DNA of 64,000 bases from Flavihumibacter sp. ZG627. Its GTDB lineage: Bacteria > Bacteroidota > Bacteroidia > Chitinophagales > Chitinophagaceae. Below the pieces are notes generated by a model that was given only the letters and a program-made list of their open reading frames with translations, did no database searches and was not told the origin of the DNA. The translations under genes and the position numbers were made by a program. Where the stretch lies: contig NZ_JPHF01000002.1 of assembly GCF_000814325.1 (NCBI RefSeq), forward strand, positions 707,930-771,929, written 5' to 3'. Positions 37,365-46,012 of this stretch are shown here, one piece after another (within the stretch, counting starts at the first letter, position 1; each line of letters begins with the position of its first letter).

Positions 37365-38768
37365 TTAATGTGATTCTATCGCACCAATATCACGCTGGTT
37401 AGTGATGGCATTATTGTAGATGTCTTTCTTAGGTAAGCCATCCAGCTCAATGCCTTTGTTTACCGCAGGAGATGACTGGGTCAGGTAAAGATTTTCACTG
37501 AATAATGGATCTCCCACCAATCCGGCAAGGGATATGGCTTTAGTTGAGTAATATAAATTGTTGGCCAGTTCCATTGTTGCCGGCGAATCATAATAGGCAG
37601 TTATTCCTAGTCCGTCGGCATAGAAAATATTATTCTTTACTTCAAGGCCTTTCATAGCTGCACCATAAATAAAAGTCAACGCTCCATTATTTACACCAGC
37701 ACCTTTACTGATATAAACAGTATTATTATACAGCCTGGTATTATAAACCGGATTCACACCTCCAAGTGTAAATCCACCATAGTTGGTATTCTTACGTGCA
37801 TCGTTATAGGAAATATTATACTGGAAGGTATTGTTTTTTGTAGGGTTTGGTCCGCCATAATCAAACAGCAGAAAACCTTCTCCATCATTTTCCCATGATT
37901 GGCAATATTGAATAACACATTGCTGGGCTCCACCATCAAGATCAAATCCGCCTCCATCTACTTTTTTAGATCTGTTATGATGTGATTTGCAATATTGAAT
38001 AGTAATGTCAATGGCATCAAAGGCCCAGATACCGATATTGGCATCGCCATTTGATCCATTCTCATAAGCCTCTGAATACTCAATAACACCACCATTGAAT
38101 CCGGCAACCACAATACCATGACCAGTATTTGTTTCACCAGTTCCACTATTGTGGTGTGCAATTACATTTTTAATATGGATATTCCTGTGATTGATCTCCG
38201 GCCAGTTACCAATGGTATAGATTCCTGAATGACGGTTATGATGAAAAACAGAATTGGTGATAGAAACATTTTCAAATCCCTTACCGGAAGTATGGATCTT
38301 AAGTCCCCACATGGCTTCTGATGACTCAACACTATCAACAATAAAATTAGACAGGTATTCCTTACTCTGCTGATCCTGGTGAATCATGATTCCTTCTCCT
38401 ACAAATCGCAGCTGCTTAATTGTTATATTTTCTGTATTGTAAAGGTCTATCCCTTTCAATGTTCCGGAACCCTGGATGGTAAGAGGTGCTCCTGTTTCAC
38501 CGGCATCTTCTCTACCGATGTAAAGCACTTCATCGATCTTACCATTTATCTCAAGTATATCACCTGCAGAAAAATCGTGGTTGTTGGCTCTACTTATTGA
38601 CCATGGTTTATCAGGGGTTCTTCCACTATTGGTGGTGTTGCCATCGGCGCTGATATAATAAACTGGAAGTTGAGGATTAACAGGACTAACCGGTTCTTTG
38701 GTTTCAGTTGTTTTGGTAACCTGTTTGGTGCACGACAAGAATAGAAATGCTATTACTAGGTATTTCAT
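37365..38768 (-). CDS. right-handed parallel beta-helix lipoprotein
   Basis: This 467-residue protein has a short lipoprotein signal (AFLFLSC, Cys about residue 13), followed by a Thr/Pro/Val-rich spacer. Repeating coils are rich in Asn and Ile (NITIKQLRFVGEG, SNFIVDSVESSE, NVSITNSVFHHNRHSGIYT). This is a right-handed beta-helix fold shared by pectate lyases, polysaccharide epimerases and some surface adhesins. No clear lyase catalytic set can be assigned by eye. It would be tethered to a membrane, probably outward-facing. It lies alone between a convergent AlkB gene and a 380-bp stretch without an intact gene. Confidence 0.8.
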   Translation of the reverse strand: MKYLVIAFLFLSCTKQVTKTTETKEPVSPVNPQLPVYYISADGNTTNSGRTPDKPWSISRANNHDFSAGDILEINGKIDEVLYIGREDAGETGAPLTIQGSGTLKGIDLYNTENITIKQLRFVGEGIMIHQDQQSKEYLSNFIVDSVESSEAMWGLKIHTSGKGFENVSITNSVFHHNRHSGIYTIGNWPEINHRNIHIKNVIAHHNSGTGETNTGHGIVVAGFNGGVIEYSEAYENGSNGDANIGIWAFDAIDITIQYCKSHHNRSKKVDGGGFDLDGGAQQCVIQYCQSWENDGEGFLLFDYGGPNPTKNNTFQYNISYNDARKNTNYGGFTLGGVNPVYNTRLYNNTVYISKGAGVNNGALTFIYGAAMKGLEVKNNIFYADGLGITAYYDSPATMELANNLYYSTKAISLAGLVGDPLFSENLYLTQSSPAVNKGIELDGLPKKDIYNNAITNQRDIGAIESH

Positions 38769-38904
38769 CAGAAATTGGAATTGGATTTTGCTACTAATGG
38801 TTCAGGATAGCAAACGGATTCCAATTCCTATAAATTGCCCTCGATAAGATTAAATTTCAGATTTAGTTTTCCACAATTCTAAATAGTGAAAATCAGACCT
38901 TTTT

Positions 38905-39096
38905 TTATATATTAAAAATGTGGAGTATATACCCCAGCAATGCGCCACCAGCAATGATATAAGCATTATTGCAAATTCGAAATCGCAATAAAATGAGCGT
39001 AGAAATTATAGCGATAAGGATAATGCGAAAACTCATAAGTGTTTCCACTGACATCTCCACACCAACGGCAAGTATTATAGCCACCGAGGCAAATAA
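38905..39096 (-). pseudogene. possible 3' remnant of a membrane-protein gene (ChrA-like?)
   Basis: The 38769-39148 gap has no intact gene. On the minus strand one frame stays open for about 60 codons, with two hydrophobic segments (FRIILIAIISTLILLRF and NNAYIIAGGALLGYIL) ending at a TAA at 38905. It runs straight out of the preceding terminator without a convincing start. The spacing of the two helices and the AGGALLGYIL motif resemble the C-terminus of chromate-transporter-like proteins. This is a weak, by-eye suggestion; it could be chance. Confidence 0.3.
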
Positions 39097-39099
39097 AAA

Positions 39100-39128
39100 A
39101 ACGGCCCGATCGTGTGACCCGGGCCGTT
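39100..39128 (-). terminator. Rho-independent terminator after the DUF937 gene
   Basis: AACGGCCCG (39100-39108) and CGGGCCGTT (39120-39128) form a perfect 9-bp stem, followed on the minus strand by a run of T (complement of 39094-39101). It lies 20 bp past the DUF937 stop. Confidence 0.9.
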
Positions 39129-39148
39129 ATACTTATCTGCTATAGAGA

Positions 39149-39733
39149 TTACTGTCCGAACATTCCTTTCAATGCATCAAGCGGATTGTTACCCTGCTTT
39201 GTACTGGCATTGTTACCCCCACCTGAAAACATCCCCATCAGGTCCTGCAGGTCTACATCACCGTCACCGTCCTTATCGAGTCCACCCTGCATCATTTTGC
39301 CCGCCAAACCCGATATATCCATACCGGAAGTTTTACCGCCGCTTAGTCCGTTGAAGATATCCTGGATATTGAATCCGTTATCATTAGGGTCCTTGGTGCG
39401 GTTCACCAACTGGCCGAGTATAACTGGCAACAGGCTACCTACCAGGCCCCCGGCCTTTCCGCGGTCGAGCCCAAACTTCTGCATCATGGTATCCATCAGT
39501 CCGCCGGAAATATTCTGCACAACCGGATTATCATTGGTAACACCGGTACGGCCGGTGAACATACTAAGCAGATCTTTCACACCGCCCTGCGCAAGTACGC
39601 CCTGCAGGCCATTTTCAATGGAAGCTGCTGTTTCCTGAACGGCCTCTTCATTGCGCTCATTCGGAATGTCGGGATTGTTAATAATAGCATCGCCCGCATA
39701 TTGCTTAACAAGGTTTATCAGGTTCTCAATCAT
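39149..39733 (-). CDS. DUF937 domain protein with an EF-hand-like loop
   Basis: This 194-residue protein begins MIENLINLVKQYAGDAI. It has the DUF937/YidB-like pattern of amphipathic helices and Gly/Met-rich loops (LMDTMMQKFGLDRGKAGGLVGSLLP). Near the C-terminus GLDKDGDGDVDLQDL matches a calcium-binding EF-hand or dockerin-like loop (D-x-D-x-D). No signal peptide is seen, so it is probably cytoplasmic. The start at 39733 is preferred over an ATG ten codons upstream because the family starts at this helix. Function is unknown. A strong terminator follows. Confidence 0.75.
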   Translation of the reverse strand: MIENLINLVKQYAGDAIINNPDIPNERNEEAVQETAASIENGLQGVLAQGGVKDLLSMFTGRTGVTNDNPVVQNISGGLMDTMMQKFGLDRGKAGGLVGSLLPVILGQLVNRTKDPNDNGFNIQDIFNGLSGGKTSGMDISGLAGKMMQGGLDKDGDGDVDLQDLMGMFSGGGNNASTKQGNNPLDALKGMFGQ

Positions 39734-39810
39734 GTTCAATAAATTTAGGCTCAAAAGATACATTCATTTCCACAGTAAAGAGGAGTTGTTGAACTATTAA
39801 AACAAATTTA

Positions 39811-40482
39811 ATGGACGTTAAAATGGAGCCCGGCTGGAAGGAAGCATTAAAATCCGAATTCCCTAAAACATATTTCCAGCAGGTAGTTACCCATCTCAAA
39901 ATGGAAAAGATGGGAGGTAAACATATTTACCCGCCGGGTTCGCAAATATTCAACGCCTTTGATAAAACACCTTTTGAATTGGTTAAGGTGGTGATAATAG
40001 GGCAGGATCCTTATCACAATCCCGGACAAGCCCATGGACTCAGCTTTTCTGTTCCCGATGGCATAGCCCCTCCACCCTCTCTGCAGAATATTTATAAAGA
40101 ACTTGCCGCTGATCTCGGCCTGCCTATTCCCAAACATGGAAACCTCGAAAAATGGGCGGAAAGAGGTGTGCTTTTACTCAATGCCGTACTAACAGTGAGG
40201 GCCAATGAACCCGCCAGTCACCAGAAGATCGGGTGGATGGATTTCACCAATGCGGTGATCCGGCATATCAGTGACCAGAAAGAGCATGTTGTATTTTTAT
40301 TATGGGGAAAGTTTGCTCAGGAGAAACAGGTTTTGATTGACGAAACAAAACACCTGGTTTTAAAGGCAGCACATCCATCACCACTGAGTGCACATGCAGG
40401 ATTTTTTGGTTGCAAACATTTTTCTCGTACCAATGAATACCTGGTCAGGAATGGTATTGACCCAATAGATTGGTCATTGTGA
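39811..40482 (+). CDS. ung: uracil-DNA glycosylase
   Basis: This 223-residue family-1 UDG removes uracil from DNA. Signatures are the catalytic water-activating loop [17 protein letters not shown] (Asp about 67), the uracil-recognition LLLNAVLTV, and the C-terminal DNA-intercalation loop [14 protein letters not shown]. Length matches the family. It starts 78 bp from the divergent DUF937 gene, and the acyltransferase gene follows 14 bp downstream, so the two may be cotranscribed. Confidence 0.97.
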   Translation: MDVKMEPGWKEALKSEFPKTYFQQVVTHLKMEKMGGKHIYPPGSQIFNAFDKTPFELVKVVIIGQDPYHNPGQAHGLSFSVPDGIAPPPSLQNIYKELAADLGLPIPKHGNLEKWAERGVLLLNAVLTVRANEPASHQKIGWMDFTNAVIRHISDQKEHVVFLLWGKFAQEKQVLIDETKHLVLKAAHPSPLSAHAGFFGCKHFSRTNEYLVRNGIDPIDWSL

Positions 40483-40496
40483 TTTACTTTCGCGCT

Positions 40497-41270
40497 ATGA
40501 AATGGGTAAAAGAGATCTTCGGCCGGATATGGGCAGTTTGGGCCATCATCATTTTCGTGATCACTATGATCATTTTTCTTATTCCTGTTGCCATTTTCTG
40601 TATGCCGCTGGAGGAACCAAAACGAACCCACCGTTTCATACTCTATTCGCGTATATGGATGGCCGTTTACCTGCGATTGATCCTCTGCCCCCTAACGGTA
40701 AGAGGTAAGGAAAATTTTGCCCCCGGGCAAAACTATATCGTGGTCTGCAATCACAATGCCCTCATGGATGTTCCCGTTTCCTCACCTGCTATTCCGGGTG
40801 GAAATAAAACCATAGCAAAAGCCGAGTTGGCAAAGACGCCCATATTTGGCATCGTTTATAAAATGGGTAGTGTGCTGGTAGATCGTAAGAATGATAAAAG
40901 CCGAAAGGAAAGCTATATGAAAATGCGCAAGGTGCTTGAGATGGGCCTTCACATGTGTATCTACCCCGAAGGCACCCGGAATAAATCAAATGAACCTTTG
41001 AAAGCATTTCACGACGGCGCTTTCCGGCTGGCAATTGATACAAGGAAAGCAATCATACCGGGTGTTATATTCAACACCAAAAAGGTGATGCCACATAACA
41101 AATCATTTTACCTCCTGCCCCACCCATTACGAATTGATTTCCTTAAACCCATTGAAGTTGGGGAATCAGATACGGTGGACACGTTAAGGGATAAGGCGTT
41201 TAAGGTGATGTGGGAGCATTATGGAGGGATGGAGAGATGGAGGGATGGAAGTGGGAATTATTGCGTGTAA
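40497..41270 (+). CDS. plsC: 1-acyl-sn-glycerol-3-phosphate acyltransferase (PlsC family)
   Basis: This 257-residue protein has an N-terminal membrane helix (about 10-35). It carries the acyltransferase motifs NHNALMD (H-x4-D, catalytic), a GSVLVDRKN block, and PEGTRNKS (lysophosphatidate binding). It makes phosphatidic acid at the inner membrane. The ATG at 40497 is preferred over an upstream in-frame GTG at 40470, which would overlap ung. The last residues (GGMERWRDGSGNYCV) are encoded by a G/A-rich repeat that recurs at 52255-52281, so the tail is probably an acquired extension. The stop overlaps the convergent lptD stop by 13 bp. Confidence 0.9.
   Translation: MKWVKEIFGRIWAVWAIIIFVITMIIFLIPVAIFCMPLEEPKRTHRFILYSRIWMAVYLRLILCPLTVRGKENFAPGQNYIVVCNHNALMDVPVSSPAIPGGNKTIAKAELAKTPIFGIVYKMGSVLVDRKNDKSRKESYMKMRKVLEMGLHMCIYPEGTRNKSNEPLKAFHDGAFRLAIDTRKAIIPGVIFNTKKVMPHNKSFYLLPHPLRIDFLKPIEVGESDTVDTLRDKAFKVMWEHYGGMERWRDGSGNYCV
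41223..41249 (+). repeat. 27-bp GGAGGGATGGAGAGAT-type repeat, copy 1
   Basis: The 27 bases here reappear exactly, inverted, at 52255-52281. The unit is itself built of GGAGGGAT and GGAGAGAT octamers. This copy forms the 3' end of plsC and lies 9 bp before the convergent lptD stop, so like the second copy it marks a convergent gene junction. Confidence 0.8.
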
Positions 41271-43939
41271 AAGTAACGGGTTCTGTTGATCTTAAGATCA
41301 CGGAGGATACCTGATTTGGGATTGATGGTGATATTAAAGGAACGGTACAATCCAACCGGCGTAATATTGATACCAAGTTGCCAGCAATGTAATTCGCGGC
41401 TAAGGAACATCGTTAGCTGCTGGATGGAAGCGTTCTTGAAATCATAAAAAGTGTTGGCGCCCATTTTCCATTTGGGGGTAAGATTAAAATCACCACTCAC
41501 ATTCACACTTGAATTAACCTGTGTTTCAAACCCGGAATAATCTCTTTTCACTGTTCTGCTAAAGCTGAGTGAATAGGAAAGATTCACCGACCATGGTATA
41601 TTAAAGTCGGCAAATTCTGCCGGGTTATTTCTTATATAATTTAATTGCGCCTGCTGCTCCTCAAGGGTGATGGGCATTTCTGCGCTGGCCAGCTCATCCT
41701 GCACCTGCTTAGCCTCTTCAGCTTTCTTGCTGGTGAAGGAGGTAGAGATCGCAATATTACCAGAGGTAAGTCTTCCCAATGACTTTTCACCGCCCGACCA
41801 TGCATATTCATTAATGCGGTAGCCACGCTGATCGATTTTATAGGGGTCCATGCTCGCAGAAGCAGTGATATTAACCTTTTCAAACAAGGTACTCCTCGCG
41901 TATATACTCAGGGGTGAAAGACGGAATGAATCGGCAAGGAAGTTAAAGCTTCCTGAAAAGCCGAATCCTTCCAGTAATCTCACCTTACGAATACCGCCTT
42001 CGGTTGTATCCTTTTTAGAACGGGTTTTCATTTCGAGGTTGTTATCGAAGGTGAAACTCAATCCCCCGAATTCTCCCTGTCCAAATGGACCATATAAACT
42101 CCCTGCATATTTACTGAATGGAAGCACACGGCCTGAGGTATCTACCTGTGTATAATAATAATCCTTGCCATTCAGATCGGGCTTGTAGCTCGCGCTGACC
42201 GATGGCCTCACCACATGCCTGATAGCTCTTACCTTACTGTTCTTGCCAAAGCGGTCGAAGGTTCCGAAGAGTGCAGTATTCAGGGAGAGACTGAAAGCAA
42301 TATCGCGCGCTGAATAAAATCCTTTGCTGATAGAAGTATCCACACGCTCGGTAACATTGTTCCAGCTCCTGGTAAATTCCTGCGCATACCAGCGCTCGGT
42401 ATAACTCATTCCCGGTGCAATATTGATTGGTCCCAGTGATGGCAGTGCCAGGGTGATGGGTACATTATGCTGAGCGCCCCATTGAAGTGTATCAATCAGC
42501 TGGGTGAATGAAAAGGCACTATCATAAAAAGATACCTGGTTCCTGAATTGTGAGTTGAGTCCAAGTCCAAGTTTCTGGTACCACTTCGATTCACCTACAA
42601 ACTCTTTTGGCTGGAAGGGATAAAAGTTATTGATGGTGAAAGATCCATCCGGTAATCTCACCTGCACTTCGCGGGTCCGGGAGTTCTGGTTATGACCCGC
42701 GTTGAGGTTAAGGATATATTTATTATCCCAGTTCTTACTATAGGAAATAGTTGAATAGAGCTGGTTCTGAAAATTGATGGTAGGGTTAACAGAAGAGAAC
42801 TGGTTATACTGTGTAGAGCCGGCATTAACGCTTGCCTGGAAATTGGTTCCCGGCCTTGCCTTGGCATCAACTGCATGGCTCCACTGGAAATTGAAACTCC
42901 TGTTTACATCAAATTCTTTCTTGGCATCATTGCTCAGAATACGGGTATTCTGAAAGGAGAGGTTCATCCGACCCGAGTAGCGATAGCGTTTCCGGTAGGT
43001 GGGGCTCAGCGCGGCACGCCATCCCCCATATGAATACACATCACCACGAAACATTATATCAAAATAATCGTTCAATACTTTGTAATAACCGAACTGTTCC
43101 AGTCCCACCCCAAATTGCTGGTTGGCGGTAAACTGGGGAGCGATGATACCGGAATGCCTTCCCTGCGATAGCGGAAAGAATCCGAAGGGGATATATACCG
43201 GTACAGGCACCCCTTCAAATTCAGGGTGGATTGGTCCACTAACGGCGAGCTTCTGGTTTACCAGTTTGAGCTTCTTGGTGCGGAATGCGAAATGGGGAGT
43301 ATCGAGGTTACAGGTGGTGAAACGACCCCGAAGGGCATAGAAGTCAGAAACATTAACTTTCTTAATTCTTTCGCCATAAACAAACATTTCTCCCTGCTGG
43401 GTGAACGTGCTTTTGGTGATACCTTTCTGGGTCTTGAAATTGTAGGTGATGGAGTCGGCATCCATATTACTTTCACCCTGGATAAAATGGGGCTTTCCCA
43501 CCATAGAACCGAGAGAATCTTTGGAATATGTAGCAACTACAATCTGCGCTTCCTGGTCGAGTTCGATTTTATAAGCAGTAAGATCAAGGTCTTTGTATTT
43601 GGTGGTGGCGCTGTTGTAAAGTGTTATCTTTTTTGTTGCCACATCAAGCACCATAGAATCGGAGGCGGAATAGGAAACAGGTCCGTCAAGAGAGTCTTTT
43701 GAAATTTTAACATTTAATGTATCGACCTGCTGAATAGTTTTAAGGGAAGAATCCGTCTTGATAACAGGCGTGGTATCACGCTTTACAGGAATCGTATCTG
43801 GCCTGGCTTGCAGGATATTATCGTAAAATTTCTGCGAATCAAAATAATTCGCGGAGGAATGGAGCGTTAAAGTGCAAAGTAGCAGCGTAAAAAGCCCGAT
43901 CGAACTGTATTTTAAACTAAATTTGCCGCCGTTATTCAT
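41258..43939 (-). CDS. lptD: LPS-assembly protein LptD (OstA) homologue
   Basis: This 893-residue outer-membrane protein has a signal-like hydrophobic N-terminus, then a Thr/Asp-rich segment. The OstA-like periplasmic jelly-roll (about 90-260) contains SDSMVLDVATKKITLYNSAT and ESNMDADSITYNFKTQKG. A long barrel follows with SQGRHSGIIAPQF near its start. It completes LPS transport by inserting lipid A-core at the cell surface with LptE. The start ATG 43939 is chosen over one 13 codons upstream, which would lie within the divergent promoter region. It diverges from the amidase gene, and an OstA-like protein is encoded 2.1 kb away. Confidence 0.9.
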   Translation of the reverse strand: MNNGGKFSLKYSSIGLFTLLLCTLTLHSSANYFDSQKFYDNILQARPDTIPVKRDTTPVIKTDSSLKTIQQVDTLNVKISKDSLDGPVSYSASDSMVLDVATKKITLYNSATTKYKDLDLTAYKIELDQEAQIVVATYSKDSLGSMVGKPHFIQGESNMDADSITYNFKTQKGITKSTFTQQGEMFVYGERIKKVNVSDFYALRGRFTTCNLDTPHFAFRTKKLKLVNQKLAVSGPIHPEFEGVPVPVYIPFGFFPLSQGRHSGIIAPQFTANQQFGVGLEQFGYYKVLNDYFDIMFRGDVYSYGGWRAALSPTYRKRYRYSGRMNLSFQNTRILSNDAKKEFDVNRSFNFQWSHAVDAKARPGTNFQASVNAGSTQYNQFSSVNPTINFQNQLYSTISYSKNWDNKYILNLNAGHNQNSRTREVQVRLPDGSFTINNFYPFQPKEFVGESKWYQKLGLGLNSQFRNQVSFYDSAFSFTQLIDTLQWGAQHNVPITLALPSLGPINIAPGMSYTERWYAQEFTRSWNNVTERVDTSISKGFYSARDIAFSLSLNTALFGTFDRFGKNSKVRAIRHVVRPSVSASYKPDLNGKDYYYTQVDTSGRVLPFSKYAGSLYGPFGQGEFGGLSFTFDNNLEMKTRSKKDTTEGGIRKVRLLEGFGFSGSFNFLADSFRLSPLSIYARSTLFEKVNITASASMDPYKIDQRGYRINEYAWSGGEKSLGRLTSGNIAISTSFTSKKAEEAKQVQDELASAEMPITLEEQQAQLNYIRNNPAEFADFNIPWSVNLSYSLSFSRTVKRDYSGFETQVNSSVNVSGDFNLTPKWKMGANTFYDFKNASIQQLTMFLSRELHCWQLGINITPVGLYRSFNITINPKSGILRDLKINRTRYFYTQ
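43918..43925 (+). promoter_or_regulatory. -7 element (TAAATTTG) for the amidase-mlaD-OstA group
   Basis: TAAATTTG matches TAnnTTTG and is followed by CCGCC. It lies inside the first codons of the divergent lptD gene. Initiation near 43931 would give a leader of about 65 nt to the ATG at 43996. No well-placed -33 box is evident. Confidence 0.45.
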
Positions 43940-43995
43940 ATTATTGAATGGGGGCAAAAATAGGGATTCGGTACCCATTAATCAAAGAATATCTT

Positions 43996-44976
43996 ATGAT
44001 GAAAAGGATCAAGACATATCTCTTAATATCTGTTGCTGCGGCAGCTCTGCTAATCTTTTCACAAAGCATGCAGGCACAGACGAGCACACGGAACGCGCTG
44101 CGCACGGTGATCATTGATGCCGGCCATGGAGGACGTGATCCGGGTGCGAGGGGACTTATTTCAACCGAAGCAGAAGTAGCACTTTCCATTGCGCTGAAGC
44201 TGGGTAAAGAATTGGAAAGAGAGTTCCCGGATACCAAATTTATTTATACCAGAACAGATGATAAACTACCAAGGGGAGTAACCGATCCCAATGTTGCCAA
44301 CCGTGTGAGGGCAGAGATGGCCAATGAAGCGAAAGGCGATCTGTTTATCAGCATTCACCTTAATGCCGCCGGACAAAAAGCCGGAGGATGGTATGCAAAA
44401 AAGATCGTGGGATATAAGAACAAGGTTGTTTATACGGGTACGGGTAAGCGCAGAAGAAAGAAAACAATTAAGCAACCAATTTATGAATCTTACTATGTTA
44501 AGAATACCCGTATAGGAACGGAAACCTATATATGGGCAGCCGACCGTAGTGATGCGAAAAGTGAATTTATCAAAGACAGCCAGGAAGGCGGTGAAGATGA
44601 GCCGGTTGATGACCCCAATAATATACTCGACCTGAATTCACCTGAAGCAAGGATCAGGGCACAGTTATATACGAAGTATTTCTTTCGCAACTCTGCCCTG
44701 CTGGCGCAACTGGTGGAAGAAGAGTTTGCCAAGCAAGGCAGGAAGAGCTTTGGTGTTAAACAAAGAAACCACAAAGGTATCTGGGTTCTCCAGGCAACCG
44801 GAATGCCCAGCATACTGGTGGAAACAGGATTCATCTCTAATAAGGAAGAGGAAGAGTATCTTGTGAGCGATGAGGGCCAGCAGGAAGTAGTTCAGAATAT
44901 CCTGACTGCATTCAGAAGGTATAAGCAGGAGCTTGAAACACCAAGAGCCACTTCGGCTACTACCAGGGCCCAATAA
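43996..44976 (+). CDS. N-acetylmuramoyl-L-alanine amidase (Amidase_3), exported
   Basis: This 326-residue protein has a signal peptide (ends SMQAQ, about residue 28). The Amidase_3 catalytic domain shows zinc ligands in DAGHGGRDPG (H44) and SIHLNAA (H121), with the catalytic Glu in LVETGFISN (E276). It cleaves the amide bond between MurNAc and the stem peptide. An insertion of about 100 residues between H121 and E276 contains a very basic stretch (TGTGKRRRKKTIK) and an acidic one (EGGEDEPVDD), as in AmiC-type regulatory insertions. The start at 43996 begins the signal peptide; an ATG at 43948 would add a non-signal extension. The mlaD gene follows after 30 bp. Confidence 0.92.
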   Translation: MMKRIKTYLLISVAAAALLIFSQSMQAQTSTRNALRTVIIDAGHGGRDPGARGLISTEAEVALSIALKLGKELEREFPDTKFIYTRTDDKLPRGVTDPNVANRVRAEMANEAKGDLFISIHLNAAGQKAGGWYAKKIVGYKNKVVYTGTGKRRRKKTIKQPIYESYYVKNTRIGTETYIWAADRSDAKSEFIKDSQEGGEDEPVDDPNNILDLNSPEARIRAQLYTKYFFRNSALLAQLVEEEFAKQGRKSFGVKQRNHKGIWVLQATGMPSILVETGFISNKEEEEYLVSDEGQQEVVQNILTAFRRYKQELETPRATSATTRAQ

Positions 44977-45006
44977 TTGTATACCTTTGAACTTAACGCT
45001 ATTCGC

Positions 45007-46008
45007 ATGAAAATTTCTAACGAAACCAAGATCGGGATCCTGGCTATTGTGGCAATCGCATTTCTGGTACTTGGCTTCAACTTCTTAAAAGGAAAAAATC
45101 TTTTTGACAAGAACGATAAACTATACGCTGTTTTCCCCAAGGTAACCGGGCTGCTCAACTCAAACGCCGTTTATCTTAATGGCCTCCAGGTGGGAAGGGT
45201 TTATGATATTAAAGAGCGTACTAAAAACATCAATGATGGTATTGTAGTGACCATCAACCTTAGCCGCGATGTAAACATCCCTTCAAATTCAGTTACCTAT
45301 ATCAGTGCCGATATCATGGGCACTGCTTCCATGATCATTGAGCCGGGAAATGCAGTTCAGTATCTGCAGGATGGCGACACCATCAATACCGTTATTAAAA
45401 AGGGTATGCTGGATGAGATCACGGCAAATATTAATCCCACCATTCAAACCCTTGATGGCACCCTGCAATCACTTGATTCACTCATTCAGGTTGCCGGCAC
45501 TTATTTTGATCCGGCTACCAAAAATAATTTCCATAAGATCGTTGCCAATTTATCTGCTGCTTCCAATGCAATGAATAGGATGATCTCAGCGCAGAACAGT
45601 TCACTGAACCGATCGCTGGATAATGTGAATACCATCACTTCTAACCTGGCCGCCAATAATGACAAGATCAACGGAACGCTTACCAATGTAGAGAAAGCTA
45701 CCGGCAAACTTGCCAATGTACAACTGGAGGAAACAGTGGCAGAACTGCAGAAAACCGTTAATGGTCTGAATGCCGTTGTTGCCAAGGCAAATGCAACCGA
45801 TGGATCACTCGGCCTTTTGCTGAATGATAAGAAATTGTATAATAACCTGGAGAATACAACAAGGAGCATGAATATATTACTGGATGATATCCGCATGCAT
45901 CCCAAGCGTTATATCAATGTTTCCGTGTTTGGCAGGAAAGACAAAAGCACTCCCCTCACAGCCCCACTGGAAGTGGATTCCGTATCTTTAAACGCACCCA
46001 AGCCATAA
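45007..46008 (+). CDS. mlaD: MlaD/MCE family lipid-transport protein
   Basis: This 333-residue protein has one N-terminal transmembrane helix (ILAIVAIAFLVLGFNFL). The MCE domain (about 40-120) has the typical LLNSNAVYLNGLQVGRVYDI and ADIMGTASMIIEPG. A long Asn/Thr-rich helical C-terminal region follows. MlaD forms hexameric rings that bind phospholipid between the membranes. The permease and ATPase partners (MlaE, MlaF) are not in this window, and may be elsewhere. It is flanked by the amidase and the OstA-like gene on the same strand, with a TACCTTTG box (44982-44989) just upstream that may be an internal promoter. Confidence 0.88.
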   Translation: MKISNETKIGILAIVAIAFLVLGFNFLKGKNLFDKNDKLYAVFPKVTGLLNSNAVYLNGLQVGRVYDIKERTKNINDGIVVTINLSRDVNIPSNSVTYISADIMGTASMIIEPGNAVQYLQDGDTINTVIKKGMLDEITANINPTIQTLDGTLQSLDSLIQVAGTYFDPATKNNFHKIVANLSAASNAMNRMISAQNSSLNRSLDNVNTITSNLAANNDKINGTLTNVEKATGKLANVQLEETVAELQKTVNGLNAVVAKANATDGSLGLLLNDKKLYNNLENTTRSMNILLDDIRMHPKRYINVSVFGRKDKSTPLTAPLEVDSVSLNAPKP

Positions 46009-46012
46009 TAAA

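Noticed and set aside
41223..41249. Possibility that the G/A-rich repeats are a CRISPR array
   Set aside because: There are only two separate copies 11 kb apart, with octamer structure and no spacers; no cas gene is present.
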